Below are positions 8,707 to 17,439 of a DNA stretch of 64,000 nt, piece after piece (the stretch's first letter is position 1; each line of letters starts with the position of its first letter). The stretch spans positions 1,240,001 to 1,304,000 of the forward strand of contig NZ_CP113517.1 of NCBI RefSeq assembly GCF_024360925.2, written 5' to 3'. Made by a program: the position numbers and the translations under genes. The notes under the pieces were generated by a model that saw only the letters and a program-made list of their open reading frames with translations, was not told where the DNA came from and did no database searches. This DNA is from Methylomonas rapida. GTDB lineage: Bacteria; Pseudomonadota; Gammaproteobacteria; Methylococcales; Methylomonadaceae.

Positions 8707-9527
8707 GGCTTTTTCTCCGTGGCGTTTGTGTTTTGTGCGTTTGTATCGGGCGTTGTTGCCAGACTGGGCGACGGTTTCGGTTTATCGGCCAACCAATCGG
8801 CTAACACCTCGGGTGCGCCACTGTGAGTGCGGCCGTCAGGAGCAATCAGAAATGGCACACCCTTCAAATCGAACAGCTTGGCAGTGACCACGGCTTTTTG
8901 CAGCGGCTCTTTGTTACATTGAACGGGCGGTTCGCTCGGCAAGCCGGTGTAATCCTGTTTCAACAAGCGGTCGCGCACGGCGTCTTTGGTTTTGGCATCG
9001 CTCGCGCCCAGCTGACAGGCTAGTTGTACGACGACGTTTTGCGATTCGGGGCCGAGGATGGGGACCATCACCAGTTTGAAGGTGTATTGGTCTTGCAAGG
9101 CTTGCAGGTCTTTCATGACCTTGCCGCAGTATGGGCAACGTGGATCGATGAATACCAGCACCTGGCCTTTGCCGTGGCCGACAGTCACGGCGCCAAGGTC
9201 GTCGGCCTTGAGTTTCATCCGGGACAGATGGATGCGATTGGCGATATTGTCGATATCGGCCAATTCCTTGATTTCCTGTTGGGTCCAGATGTCCATCAAT
9301 TTGCCGCCGTAAAAGGCAAAGCGGCCGTTACTGGATATAAACACCGTCTGCTCGCCGGACTTGACCATCTTGAGGCCCGAGATCGGCAAATCCTGCATGC
9401 CGTCGATCTTGATCGATAAAAGACCTGCGGCAATGTCCGACATCGGCGGTTTTGGCGGATTAGCGGCCAGGGCGATGGATGTACCGAGTAGCGTGGCTAT
9501 CAATAAAGAAATTTGGCGTGGCGTCAT
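8703..9527 (-). CDS. dsbC: DsbC-like periplasmic thiol:disulfide isomerase
   Basis: A 274-residue exported protein: signal peptide to about residue 22, DsbC N-terminal dimerisation region (about 30-95, with GKLMDIWTQQE), then a thioredoxin-fold domain with DPRCPYCGKVM near residues 128-138, the CPYC pair being the active site. The C-terminal tail is Pro/Thr/Asn-rich and probably flexible. Tra-linked DsbC proteins help fold disulfide-rich components such as TraU, TraN, TraV and TrbC. It sits 27 bp downstream of traB and overlaps traV by 4 bp. Confidence 0.92.
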   Translation of the reverse strand: MTPRQISLLIATLLGTSIALAANPPKPPMSDIAAGLLSIKIDGMQDLPISGLKMVKSGEQTVFISSNGRFAFYGGKLMDIWTQQEIKELADIDNIANRIHLSRMKLKADDLGAVTVGHGKGQVLVFIDPRCPYCGKVMKDLQALQDQYTFKLVMVPILGPESQNVVVQLACQLGASDAKTKDAVRDRLLKQDYTGLPSEPPVQCNKEPLQKAVVTAKLFDLKGVPFLIAPDGRTHSGAPEVLADWLADKPKPSPSLATTPDTNAQNTNATEKKP

Positions 9528-9554
9528 AACGACCTTTGGGTTTTAGTTAATGAA

Positions 9555-10934
9555 TCAGCTCGGTGACTTCAGCTTCAATGCTGTGCCTTTTTGCACGATG
9601 AAGTTGACTTGGCGGGTGGCATCGACTTCGATGACCGGGTAAATCTCTTCAGCCATATCCATGTAAAAATGCGACAGTCGCTCCATGGCGTAACCGGCGC
9701 CTTTCAAGGCACCGCCTTCCATCGACTGCGAGGAAAACGCGCTTTGAAACGGTGTAGTACCGGAAAGTGCCCCCAGCCCGCCGGTCATCAGCATCGGAAT
9801 CTGGTTGCGACCAAAGGCATCGGAAAAGCCGCGTAAAAAGCCCGCCATCATGGATTGGGCGAGTAGTGCACCTTGTTTGGAAACGACGCGGCCACGCACC
9901 CCGTTTTTACCGTCTTCGCCGGTGGCATAGGCATTCATCGGTACTTCGATGACGCCGCCATCCTGACGTACGCAGGAAAAGGTCTCGCCGCGAAAGTAGG
10001 CACGCTCGGCGCTCAAGTCGCCGAAGCCGGCGACCAGCAGAAAGCACTCACGCACATCGGCATGGAAGCGATTGGGCAAGATGGCTTCCTTCTTGATCCG
10101 GAACAGCACCGGCATTGGCTCTTTCTTGGCTTTTTTGCCGGTCGGGGCATCGAGGCCATTCAACAACACGCCGGTCAAAATGCTGCCGGCCGGAATGAAG
10201 ACGTCGCTACTGGCATGGCCTTGCTGCGACTGTCCGTGAGCGCTGTTCGACACTGCGTCTTTGTCTTTACCGTTGGACGGCTCAGCACCTTCCTGGATGA
10301 CCCGAATTTGCATCGCCGCCGGCGCTTGGTTATTGGCTCGTGCTCCTGAGACGCCGGTATTGCTAGCAGTCGGTGCGGGAATAGCGGCTTGCTCGAACAC
10401 GCGGTTGAGATCGTCTTGCCCGTTGTCGAAGGGCGGAAAGCTTGGGCGGCGGTTTGACGGTCTTCCCTGTGTCGTTGGCTCCACGGTAGTTTGACTGAAG
10501 TCGCCAGGGTTGCCAGCCACTGCTGGTGTGGAGGCTTTGTTCTTCAGCGACTCGACTTCACCGGTGACCGCTTGAAGCTTGGCTTCATAGGCGTCGCGCT
10601 CAGCGCTGGTCCATTGTTTGAAACGGATTTCGTCGGATTGCTGTTCGCGCTTTTGTTGTTCCTCGATAGCCGCCAGACGGCGGGCTTGTTCCTCGTTTTT
10701 CTGCAGCAGATCGCGCAATTGCGCGGAAATGCCGTCGATCCCCAGCGAGCGAGGATCGCTATCGGTCAGGATGTGTTGGATGGTGGCCTGTTTACTCAGC
10801 GGCTTGCTGACTTCCGGGGTGATGGTGGCCAGTGCGATGATGACGGCCAATACCACGGTACCGATGCCACCGACGGCCAGATTGCGTTTGGCAGCCGGAC
10901 TCAAGCATGTCCACCAGGTATCGACGCTGGCCAT
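9555..10934 (-). CDS. traB: TraB, VirB10-like channel protein
   Basis: A 459-residue protein with a cytoplasmic N-terminus, one membrane helix (about residues 17-37, AVGGIGTVVLAVIIALATI), a coiled-coil region (about 70-130, KNEEQARRLAAIEEQQ), a Pro/Asn-rich linker and a C-terminal beta-barrel domain (from about 225: VFIPAGSILTGVLLNGLDAP). TraB spans both membranes and, with TraK and TraV, forms the core channel. The start overlaps the traK stop by one base. Length is typical of the family. Confidence 0.95.
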   Translation of the reverse strand: MASVDTWWTCLSPAAKRNLAVGGIGTVVLAVIIALATITPEVSKPLSKQATIQHILTDSDPRSLGIDGISAQLRDLLQKNEEQARRLAAIEEQQKREQQSDEIRFKQWTSAERDAYEAKLQAVTGEVESLKNKASTPAVAGNPGDFSQTTVEPTTQGRPSNRRPSFPPFDNGQDDLNRVFEQAAIPAPTASNTGVSGARANNQAPAAMQIRVIQEGAEPSNGKDKDAVSNSAHGQSQQGHASSDVFIPAGSILTGVLLNGLDAPTGKKAKKEPMPVLFRIKKEAILPNRFHADVRECFLLVAGFGDLSAERAYFRGETFSCVRQDGGVIEVPMNAYATGEDGKNGVRGRVVSKQGALLAQSMMAGFLRGFSDAFGRNQIPMLMTGGLGALSGTTPFQSAFSSQSMEGGALKGAGYAMERLSHFYMDMAEEIYPVIEVDATRQVNFIVQKGTALKLKSPS

Positions 10935-11911
10935 TACTGTTGACCTCCGCTCAGTAACGAAGGCCGCAAACTGGATGACGCCTCAGGCGATTGTCGGAAC
11001 ACGACATACAATTCGGTCGCTTCCTGTGGCTTCAATACCACGTTGGGCCAGACCGACACGGCCAGTACGTCCTGTTGGGTGGTTGCGCAACTGCGTTCGT
11101 CGAACTCGAGTATCTCGCCGCCGGTGTTCTTGGCAAGCCCCACCAGAATCAGCCGATCCTGGCCTTCCAGAACTTGGCCAGTTTTGATCTGCACGCTGTC
11201 TTGCAGGCAGCGAATTTGCTCCTGGGGCTTCGGTTCTCGGAGTGAATAACCGGCTGGAGTCTTTTGCAAACCCAAATCCCGAAACAAGGTTTTCAGCTGA
11301 CTGATGTAGGCTTGTTCCTGTTGGCTCGAGGTTCGGCCTGCGGTGTCGGCGCGCTGCCATTGGTTCAGCAACTGGTAACTGTCCTTATCCAAATCGAGAT
11401 GGATTTCTCGTGCGGGAATGCGTTTGGGGATCAGGGTGAGCGATAGCGCAATGTCCTGGTTGTCGCCGGGCGTGATGTATAGCGTGACTGGCGTTTCATC
11501 GGCGGTGGCGACATAAACGATTTTGCCTTTGGTACTGGTGGTGGCCTGGCTGGTGGTCGTGACCACCGGATGTTCGAATGGCGTGACCAGACGATTCAAG
11601 TGGCCGACGGCAATTGGCATCAGTTCGTTGATGCCGGGTTTAACCGGAATATGCTGCGGTCCGATGGAAGTGACAGATTCCGAGTTTGACGCCGCCGCTT
11701 GTTGTTTGGCCGCTTTCAATACGCTGGCATCAACCGGCGGTAACTCGATGCCTAAATCGGGATGCGACGAGGCAACGGGTTGTGATGGCGATGAGGATGA
11801 CTCTTCGGCCACGGTGGTGACTGGTGGCAACACCGTCACCGGTAACTCATCGCTGGCCCAAGCGCCGTTGGCGAACGAAAGTAATAACCAGGGGTGCATC
11901 AATCGTTTCAT
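10934..11911 (-). CDS. traK: TraK, VirB9/secretin-like channel protein
   Basis: A 325-residue exported protein with an N-terminal signal peptide (cleavage near residue 19, WASDEL). A Ser/Pro-rich spacer is followed by a beta-rich domain with VKPGINELMPIAVGHLNRLV (about residues 92-111), the region that defines TraK/VirB9-type proteins, and a C-terminal TraV-binding part. It overlaps traE by 4 bp and traB by 1 bp. TraK forms the outer-membrane ring of the core complex. Confidence 0.92.
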   Translation of the reverse strand: MKRLMHPWLLLSFANGAWASDELPVTVLPPVTTVAEESSSSPSQPVASSHPDLGIELPPVDASVLKAAKQQAAASNSESVTSIGPQHIPVKPGINELMPIAVGHLNRLVTPFEHPVVTTTSQATTSTKGKIVYVATADETPVTLYITPGDNQDIALSLTLIPKRIPAREIHLDLDKDSYQLLNQWQRADTAGRTSSQQEQAYISQLKTLFRDLGLQKTPAGYSLREPKPQEQIRCLQDSVQIKTGQVLEGQDRLILVGLAKNTGGEILEFDERSCATTQQDVLAVSVWPNVVLKPQEATELYVVFRQSPEASSSLRPSLLSGGQQ

Positions 11912-12519
11912 GGTTGAGCCTCATGCGGTTGGCCTTGAGTGGCTTTCAATCGGGCCAGGGTTCTGGGGGAATCCGGATACACGTCGATGTATTCCAGGCG
12001 GGGCCGATAGTTTTTGATGGCGATGATGAATTCGTAGGTACGGGGTTTAACGTCCGGTTTGGAACTGGGGCCTTGGCTTTTCAGTTCGCCGCTGACGAAC
12101 ACTTTGTTGGTCTCGGCTTCGTAATCAACGTGACGCGGGGTGAAGCTGATCGCGACCCGATCCATTTTGATGGCCTTGATTTGATCGCTCATGGCATCGA
12201 GGACACTGCGGTAAATGTCTGGCGCCAATAGCGGCTCGACTGCGGATTTCAGAAAATCGGCATTGGCCGGCGTAGTGTTGCCGAGGAGTTCGGCGAGGAA
12301 TAAGCCCCAGGACTCTTTGAACTCACTGGATGCCTGGCTGCGGGTAACCTCGACTTCCTGGGTGAGGGTAGGGGGCACCAGAATGATACTGCGCTCGGTC
12401 CTCCATGCAGCCAGCGAAGTAATCACGCAAATCACCAGCAAGCCAATGATGATGACGCGGCTAAACCGGTTCTCGGTCTCGTGCCCGTCCCAGGTTTGTA
12501 GAACATCCGACCATCTCAT
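11908..12519 (-). CDS. traE: TraE, VirB5/VirB8-like inner-membrane pilus assembly protein
   Basis: A 203-residue protein using the ATG at 12519 (MRWSDVLQTW), which overlaps the traL stop as ATGA. The longer frame reaching 12585 would run inside traL and adds unlikely sequence. One membrane segment lies at about residues 22-40 (VIIIGLLVICVITSLAAW), followed by a periplasmic domain with a conserved LVPPTLTQEVEV stretch. TraE is needed for F-pilus assembly. A degenerate copy of its first ~25 codons is found again near 52.0 kb. Confidence 0.92.
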   Translation of the reverse strand: MRWSDVLQTWDGHETENRFSRVIIIGLLVICVITSLAAWRTERSIILVPPTLTQEVEVTRSQASSEFKESWGLFLAELLGNTTPANADFLKSAVEPLLAPDIYRSVLDAMSDQIKAIKMDRVAISFTPRHVDYEAETNKVFVSGELKSQGPSSKPDVKPRTYEFIIAIKNYRPRLEYIDVYPDSPRTLARLKATQGQPHEAQP

Positions 12520-12797
12520 GGCAGGAACCGGCGGATGTAGGGATTGGGGATGGTCTGGGCGCGACTCGGCAACAAACCCAGCCAATACAGCGCATGCAAG
12601 GTGTAGCCGTCAGGCCGGTTATCGCGGAAACGCCGGTAAAACTTGACTGCGATGAATCCCAGTACTAAGCCGGGCATGAACTGATCGATCAACATGCCGG
12701 TAAGCATGCTGACCATGAAGGGTACGATCTCGTCTGCACTCCACAACAGAATGTGGATCGGATCGTCTATCGATTGGGGAATGGCAACGGGTTCCAT
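12516..12797 (-). CDS. traL: TraL, pilus assembly membrane protein
   Basis: A 93-residue inner-membrane protein, first gene of the visible operon. It has a short N-terminus ending in IPQSIDDP, two close hydrophobic segments (about residues 23-58) and a conserved FYRRFRDNRPDGYTLHALYW motif, as in TraL/VirB3-like proteins that work with the assembly ATPase. A strong ribosome binding site (GGAGG) lies just upstream at 12803-12809. The gene and its leader recur as two degenerate copies at 51.66-52.38 kb in the same orientation. Confidence 0.93.
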   Translation of the reverse strand: MEPVAIPQSIDDPIHILLWSADEIVPFMVSMLTGMLIDQFMPGLVLGFIAVKFYRRFRDNRPDGYTLHALYWLGLLPSRAQTIPNPYIRRFLP

Positions 12798-12883
12798 AAT
12801 GACCTCCGGTTGGGATGGCCATTATTGTGAAGAAGATTTTTGGTAGGTCATTTGCAGCTGACGACGAATTTGCGCTCAGCTGC
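12798..12883 (-). promoter_or_regulatory. traL leader with conserved palindrome
   Basis: The leader of the tra operon contains an inverted repeat with 8-base arms, GCAGCTGA (12854-12861) and TCAGCTGC (12876-12883), separated by 14 bases. The second traL copy at 51.9 kb keeps both arms unchanged (51892-51921), while its 14-base spacer and surroundings have drifted. Preserved arms with a drifting spacer suggest an operator or an RNA stem that controls the operon. No promoter could be assigned with confidence. Confidence 0.5.
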
Positions 12884-13021
12884 AGAGCTTTGATTCTGAT
12901 GACTCGAAAGGGGAGCATCGCCTATCGTTATTTCGAGTCGTTGAAATCAGTTGGTGGCTAGTCGCTTGGCCAATCGCTTGAATTTTTGATGGCACAATGA
13001 ATTCGAAAAGCCCCATCCGAG

Positions 13022-14434
13022 TCATTGCTTGCCAACCATCTGCCCCAATTTGACTAAGGCTTGATTGACCCGCTCGTCCCAATCCACCGCGCAATTCAGG
13101 CGGATGAAATTGCGGTATTTTTGCGTCGCCGAGAACATTGGGCCGGGCGCGATGCTGATGCCTTGCTGTAACGCTCGCCGGCTTAGCGCCGTCGCATCGA
13201 CACTTTCCGGAAGTTCCACCCAGATCACGAAGCCGCCCTCCGGCTGGGTAACGCGGGTGCCCGGCGGAAAATAAGCGCCGATGGCCGCCGTCATTCTGTC
13301 CACAGCTTGCCGGTATTGATTGCGCGCCTGACGTAGATGGCGTTCGTAGCCGCCCTTGGTCAGCATTTCCGCGACCGTTAATTGCGCGTGGGTCGGCGTC
13401 GCCAGATTGCTGACATATTTCAAATATTCGGTTTGTTCCAGGTATGGCCCCGCCACCAGCCAACCCACCCGTAAACCGGGACACAAGGATTTGGAAAACG
13501 ACGAGCAATACAACACTCGTCCCTCGCTGTCCCAGCTTTTCGCCATCGACGGGCGCTGAACGCCGAACCCAAGATCGCCGTAAATGTCGTCCTCGATCAA
13601 CGCGATCCGGTAGCGGTTGACCAACTCCACCAGCGCGCGTTTACGTTCGTCGCTCATGCAATAACCCAAGGGATTGCTGTAGTTGGGCACCGCGATGCAG
13701 GCCTTGATCGGCCATTGCTCGCAGGCCAGTTGCAGCGCGTCCAGCGCGATGCCGTCGCGTGGATGAGTCGGAATTTCGATCGCGCGTAGCGACAACGATT
13801 CGATGACTTGCAACAGTCCGTAAAAGGTCGGCGATTCGACGGCGACGATGTCGCCCGGCTTGGTAACCGTTCTCAAGGCCAGCGACATTGCTTCCTGGCA
13901 ACCGTTGGTGATCAGGATGTCGTTGGGATCGACCGGGCAACCCTGTTCCGACATCCGTCGAGCGATTTGCCGGCGCAATTCCGGCGCACCCGGCGGGAAT
14001 TCGTAATTGGCGATGCGTTGGCCGTATCGGCGGGCCACGCTGGCCGAGATTTGCGCCATTTTTTGCGTCGGCAGAAACGCCGCCGCCGGCACCGCCGCGC
14101 CCAATTGTACGATTCTCGGATCGTTGGCGGCCTTGACCAGACGCAATACCAGTTCCTGACCTGTCACCAGCGTCGGTTCCCGCGGCGGGGTGGAAATCGC
14201 CGGTTCCTGCAGCGAACAGCGCGGACGCGGCCTGACGTAATAACCCGAGCGCTGGCGGGCTTCGAGATGGCCCTGGTCCTCCAAAAGCCGCAATGCGCTG
14301 ACCGCCGTTGCGGTGCTGACCTGATGTTGCTGACTGAGCTGACGAACGCTGGGCAGGCGTTCCCCCGGCCGGTACAGATTCTGCGCGATGGCGTTGAGCA
14401 AATGTTCGGCGAGGTTTTCGTAACGAAGATTCAT
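13022..14434 (-). CDS. MocR-family regulator (GntR HTH + aminotransferase fold)
   Basis: A 470-residue PLP-dependent transcription factor. An N-terminal GntR winged helix (about residues 1-75, with RPGERLPSVRQLSQQHQVS) is joined by a Pro-rich linker to a class I aminotransferase domain. The PLP lysine is expected in YCSSFSKSLCPGLRVGW (about residue 310). MocR proteins sense amino acids or pyridoxal phosphate and often control a divergent transporter or PLP-enzyme gene. Here the divergent genes are an EamA exporter and a class IV aminotransferase. Three GTATCGAT boxes lie in the shared intergenic region. Confidence 0.93.
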   Translation of the reverse strand: MNLRYENLAEHLLNAIAQNLYRPGERLPSVRQLSQQHQVSTATAVSALRLLEDQGHLEARQRSGYYVRPRPRCSLQEPAISTPPREPTLVTGQELVLRLVKAANDPRIVQLGAAVPAAAFLPTQKMAQISASVARRYGQRIANYEFPPGAPELRRQIARRMSEQGCPVDPNDILITNGCQEAMSLALRTVTKPGDIVAVESPTFYGLLQVIESLSLRAIEIPTHPRDGIALDALQLACEQWPIKACIAVPNYSNPLGYCMSDERKRALVELVNRYRIALIEDDIYGDLGFGVQRPSMAKSWDSEGRVLYCSSFSKSLCPGLRVGWLVAGPYLEQTEYLKYVSNLATPTHAQLTVAEMLTKGGYERHLRQARNQYRQAVDRMTAAIGAYFPPGTRVTQPEGGFVIWVELPESVDATALSRRALQQGISIAPGPMFSATQKYRNFIRLNCAVDWDERVNQALVKLGQMVGKQ

Positions 14435-14463
14435 GGCAGTTGCAATACAGTTCCGGCGTTTAG

Positions 14464-14533
14464 GTATCGATACAATTCATCATCAGTCAAAATTGTATCG
14501 ATGTAATTTACAGTATTTGCATCTGTATCGATA
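14464..14533. promoter_or_regulatory. Three GTATCGAT operator-like boxes
   Basis: The sequence GTATCGAT occurs at 14464-14471, 14495-14502 and 14525-14532, all between the divergent mocR-type gene and the EamA gene. Start-to-start distances are 31 and 30 bp, about three helical turns, so all boxes face the same side of the DNA. The first is part of the palindrome GTATCGATAC. MocR proteins bind repeated boxes like this; assigning them to this regulator is an inference. Confidence 0.65.
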
Positions 14534-14581
14534 GTCTGATCTTAGTCTAAAGTAGCCCCTCCAATCAAACAGGGCAAGACT

Positions 14582-15520
14582 ATGAAATTCCGCTTGTTGA
14601 ACCGCGCCAAGTTTGCCGTTGGCGGCCGAAACCCTACGACACTTCCCCAACCTTCCGAGCTGACGCGCGGTTATTGGTTCGGCTGCGCCGGCATTCTCGG
14701 GTTCAGCCTGACCTTGCCGGCGACCCGGCTGGCGGTGGCGGAACTCGATCCGGTATTCGTCGGCTTGGGCCGAGCGGTCGCCGCTTCGTTGTTGGCGGCA
14801 TTGGCGTTGTGGTGGCGAGGCGGTCGCTTGCCCAAAGGCAGCCAATGGCTCAGGTTGGCCGCAACCGCCGGCGGGGTGGTGATCGGCTTTCCTCTGTTGT
14901 CGGCGTTGGCGTTGCAACACGTTTCTGCAGTGCATGGTGCCGTGGTGGTTGGGCTGACGCCGTTGTTCACCGCCGGTTTCGGCGTGCTGTTGTCGGGTGA
15001 GCGGCCGGCATGGCGATTCTGGCTGGCAACGGCATTGGGTAGTTCCGCGATCCTGATCTTCGTTTACCGGTCCGGTGTGGCAGGTTTGCAGCAAGCCGAT
15101 CTGTATTTACTGGCGGCGATTGCCTGCGTGGCCTACGGTTATGCCGAAGGTGCGCGGTTGGCCAAACAGCTCGGCGCTTGGCAAACCATCAGCTGGGCCT
15201 TATTGATAAGTGCACCGCTGTTGCTGCCGTGTGTGGTGCAAACCGCGCCGCCGCGCTTCGAGCTGGTCGGTTGGCCTAGTCTGTTGGGCTTCGCCTACGT
15301 CAGTGTGGTCAGCATGTATCTGGCATTTTTTGCCTGGTATCGCGGTTTAGCGCTGGGCGGCACCGCGCAGATCGGCCAACTGCAATTGCTGCAGCCGTTT
15401 CTCAGCATGGCAGCCGGTTCGGGGTTGATCGGTGAAAGTGTCGAGATTGAACAATTGGCAACCGCCTCTGTAGTCGTCGCCTGCGTCTTGGCCGGTAGAA
15501 AATCTTCATGCCAACGTTAA
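14582..15520 (+). CDS. EamA/DMT-family transporter
   Basis: A 312-residue integral membrane protein with about ten hydrophobic helices arranged as two EamA repeats. It has a ~30-residue polar N-terminus before the first helix (YWFGCAGILGFSLTLPATRLA). Drug/metabolite transporters of this family often export amino acids or related compounds. It is divergent from the MocR regulator and is followed 15 bp later by a class IV aminotransferase, which suggests one small regulated unit handling an amino acid. The substrate is unknown. Confidence 0.9.
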   Translation: MKFRLLNRAKFAVGGRNPTTLPQPSELTRGYWFGCAGILGFSLTLPATRLAVAELDPVFVGLGRAVAASLLAALALWWRGGRLPKGSQWLRLAATAGGVVIGFPLLSALALQHVSAVHGAVVVGLTPLFTAGFGVLLSGERPAWRFWLATALGSSAILIFVYRSGVAGLQQADLYLLAAIACVAYGYAEGARLAKQLGAWQTISWALLISAPLLLPCVVQTAPPRFELVGWPSLLGFAYVSVVSMYLAFFAWYRGLALGGTAQIGQLQLLQPFLSMAAGSGLIGESVEIEQLATASVVVACVLAGRKSSCQR

Positions 15521-15535
15521 CATCAGGAGCATTTT

Positions 15536-16411
15536 ATGAGTACCCATTTGCTAACTTGGCTGAACGGCCAATTGCTTCCAACCAATCAAGCGTGTATCCC
15601 GGTCAACGACCACGGACTACTTTACGGCGACGGCGTGTTCGAAGGCATACGTTTTTACCGGCGCCGGGCTTTTCGTCTGCAACGGCATTTGCAACGCCTG
15701 GCGCTGTCGGCGCGGGTGATTGCGCTGGAAATACCATACTCCACCGAGGAATTGGAGGCTGTCATCGAACGGCTGATCGAAGCGTTTGCAGACGACTACG
15801 GCTATATCCGGCTGATGGTGACGCGCGGCGCCGGGCCATTGGGCTTGAATCCCAAAAGCTGTTCGCAGCCTAATGTCATTGCCATCGCCGACCAATTGAC
15901 GATGATAGAGTTAGGCCAACAAGTTGGAGCTCGGTTGATTGTTTCGTCGGTGCGTCGCTTGCCGGCCGATGGTCTGGATCCGCGCATCAAAAGCCTGAAT
16001 TATCTGAACCACATTCTGGCCAAAATCGAAGCCAACCATGCCGGCGCCGACGAAGCAATACTGCTCAACGCCCAAGGCCGGGTGGCCGAAGGCACCGCCG
16101 ACAATGTCTTCATCGTCCGCGACGGCTGCTTACTGACGCCGCCATGCAGCGAGGGCGCGTTGGAAGGTATCACCCGCGAATTGGTGCTACAGTTGGCGCG
16201 GGACAACGGCATCGAAACCAGGGAGCAATCCTTAGGCGTGTACGACCTGTATGCCGCCGACGAATGTTTCTTGACCGGTACCGGCGCGGAAATGATTCCG
16301 GTCGCCAGTATCGACTGCCGATCAATGCCTGGTTGTCCCGGCCCGGTATTTGGCCAATTGCAACAGGCCTTTCGGCGGGCCATAGACCAAGAGTGCGGAG
16401 GCATCATATGA
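15536..16411 (+). CDS. Class IV PLP-dependent aminotransferase (D-amino acid / branched-chain / aminodeoxychorismate lyase group)
   Basis: A 291-residue fold-type IV PLP enzyme. N-terminal features include VNDHGLLYGDGVFEGIRFY, and the catalytic Lys is in IKSLNYLNHILAK (about residue 157). The C-terminal part has AEGTADNVFIV and FLTGTGAEMIPV, both conserved around the cofactor phosphate. The group includes BCAT (IlvE), D-alanine aminotransferase and PabC, and sequence reading alone does not settle which. Its stop overlaps the next gene by 4 bp. Confidence 0.88.
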   Translation: MSTHLLTWLNGQLLPTNQACIPVNDHGLLYGDGVFEGIRFYRRRAFRLQRHLQRLALSARVIALEIPYSTEELEAVIERLIEAFADDYGYIRLMVTRGAGPLGLNPKSCSQPNVIAIADQLTMIELGQQVGARLIVSSVRRLPADGLDPRIKSLNYLNHILAKIEANHAGADEAILLNAQGRVAEGTADNVFIVRDGCLLTPPCSEGALEGITRELVLQLARDNGIETREQSLGVYDLYAADECFLTGTGAEMIPVASIDCRSMPGCPGPVFGQLQQAFRRAIDQECGGII

Positions 16412-16908
16412 ATTTTCTGGAAAATTTGCAGTTGCAGGCGCGTTACAGCCAATGGGTGAATCAACGTCTGTACGACGCTTGTGCCAGCTTGACAGACGAC
16501 GAGCGCAAACAGGATAGGGGCGTATTTTTTGCTTCGATTCACGGCACCTGGAACCATTTGCTGCTGGGCGACCGCGTCTGGCTGGCCCGCTTGCAAGGTC
16601 AACCGGTGCCATACCAACGCTTGGATTTGGAGCTTTACGCCGATTTCGGCGAATTGCGGGCGGCGCAAACCGATTGCGACCAGGCTTTGCTGGATTGGAT
16701 TCAAGGTTTGCAAACCGACGATTTACAACGACGCATCGCATTTCGCAGCTTGTCTACCGGGCAGGACAAGGATTTGAGTGTCGCGACCATGTTGACCACC
16801 TTGTTGATCCATAAAACCCACCATCGCGGCCAAATCACCGCGTTGCTGAGCCAGTGCGGTTGCGACTACGGCGACATCGATTTTATCTGCGCGCCGTTTG
16901 TCGACTAA
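16408..16908 (+). CDS. DinB-family protein
   Basis: A 166-residue protein starting at the ATG that overlaps the aminotransferase stop (ATGA, 16408-16411). It has the DinB four-helix layout with the three expected metal-binding His positions: His of SIHGTWNHLLLGD and two later in LLIHKTHHRGQITALL. DinB/YfiT proteins are metal-dependent, often thiol-transfer related enzymes of mostly unknown substrate. Coupling to the aminotransferase suggests joint expression. Confidence 0.87.
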   Translation: MNFLENLQLQARYSQWVNQRLYDACASLTDDERKQDRGVFFASIHGTWNHLLLGDRVWLARLQGQPVPYQRLDLELYADFGELRAAQTDCDQALLDWIQGLQTDDLQRRIAFRSLSTGQDKDLSVATMLTTLLIHKTHHRGQITALLSQCGCDYGDIDFICAPFVD

Positions 16909-16941
16909 GCTTGTCGTTTTGCCCTTTTCGGATTGTTCCCA

Positions 16942-17433
16942 ATGACTGAATCAACATTCCCCATTGCCGCCGTGGCGGATCAAGTGCCTCCGCGCGCAAG
17001 AAAATCCTTGTATCCGCAAGCCATTTTGGACTTGCATGGCGCCCGGCTGGAAGGCCGGGAAAAGCGACCGCTAGGCGATTTGTTCGGTCTGCAAAACTTC
17101 GGCGTCAATCTGACCAAGTTGGAACCCGGCGCGATTTCTGCGTTGCGCCATGCCCATGCCAAACAGGACGAGTTCATCTACATCTTGCAAGGCTGTCCAA
17201 CCCTATACACCGACACCGGCTCCACGCCCTTGTCGCCCGGCATGTGCGCCGGCTTCAAAGCCGGCAGCGGCGATGCTCACCGGCTGGTCAACGAAACGGA
17301 GCGCGACGTGCTGTGTCTGGAAATTGGCGACCGCACTTTAGGTGACCAAGTCATCTACCCGGACGAAGACTTACAGGCTTCGTTTGTCGATAATATCTTC
17401 CGTTTCACCCACAAGGATGGTACGCCGTATTGA
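16942..17433 (+). CDS. Cupin-domain protein
   Basis: A 163-residue single-domain cupin starting at the ATG at 16942; a TTG three codons earlier is less likely. The metal-binding motif 1 is visible as LRHAHAKQDEFIYILQG (about residues 70-86), and motif 2 as GDAHRLVN. It ends with a conserved FRFTHKDG tail seen in many stand-alone cupins. Catalytic role and substrate are not evident. It is followed directly by the remains of a histidine phosphatase gene. Confidence 0.85.
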   Translation: MTESTFPIAAVADQVPPRARKSLYPQAILDLHGARLEGREKRPLGDLFGLQNFGVNLTKLEPGAISALRHAHAKQDEFIYILQGCPTLYTDTGSTPLSPGMCAGFKAGSGDAHRLVNETERDVLCLEIGDRTLGDQVIYPDEDLQASFVDNIFRFTHKDGTPY

Positions 17434-17439
17434 GTGCTT

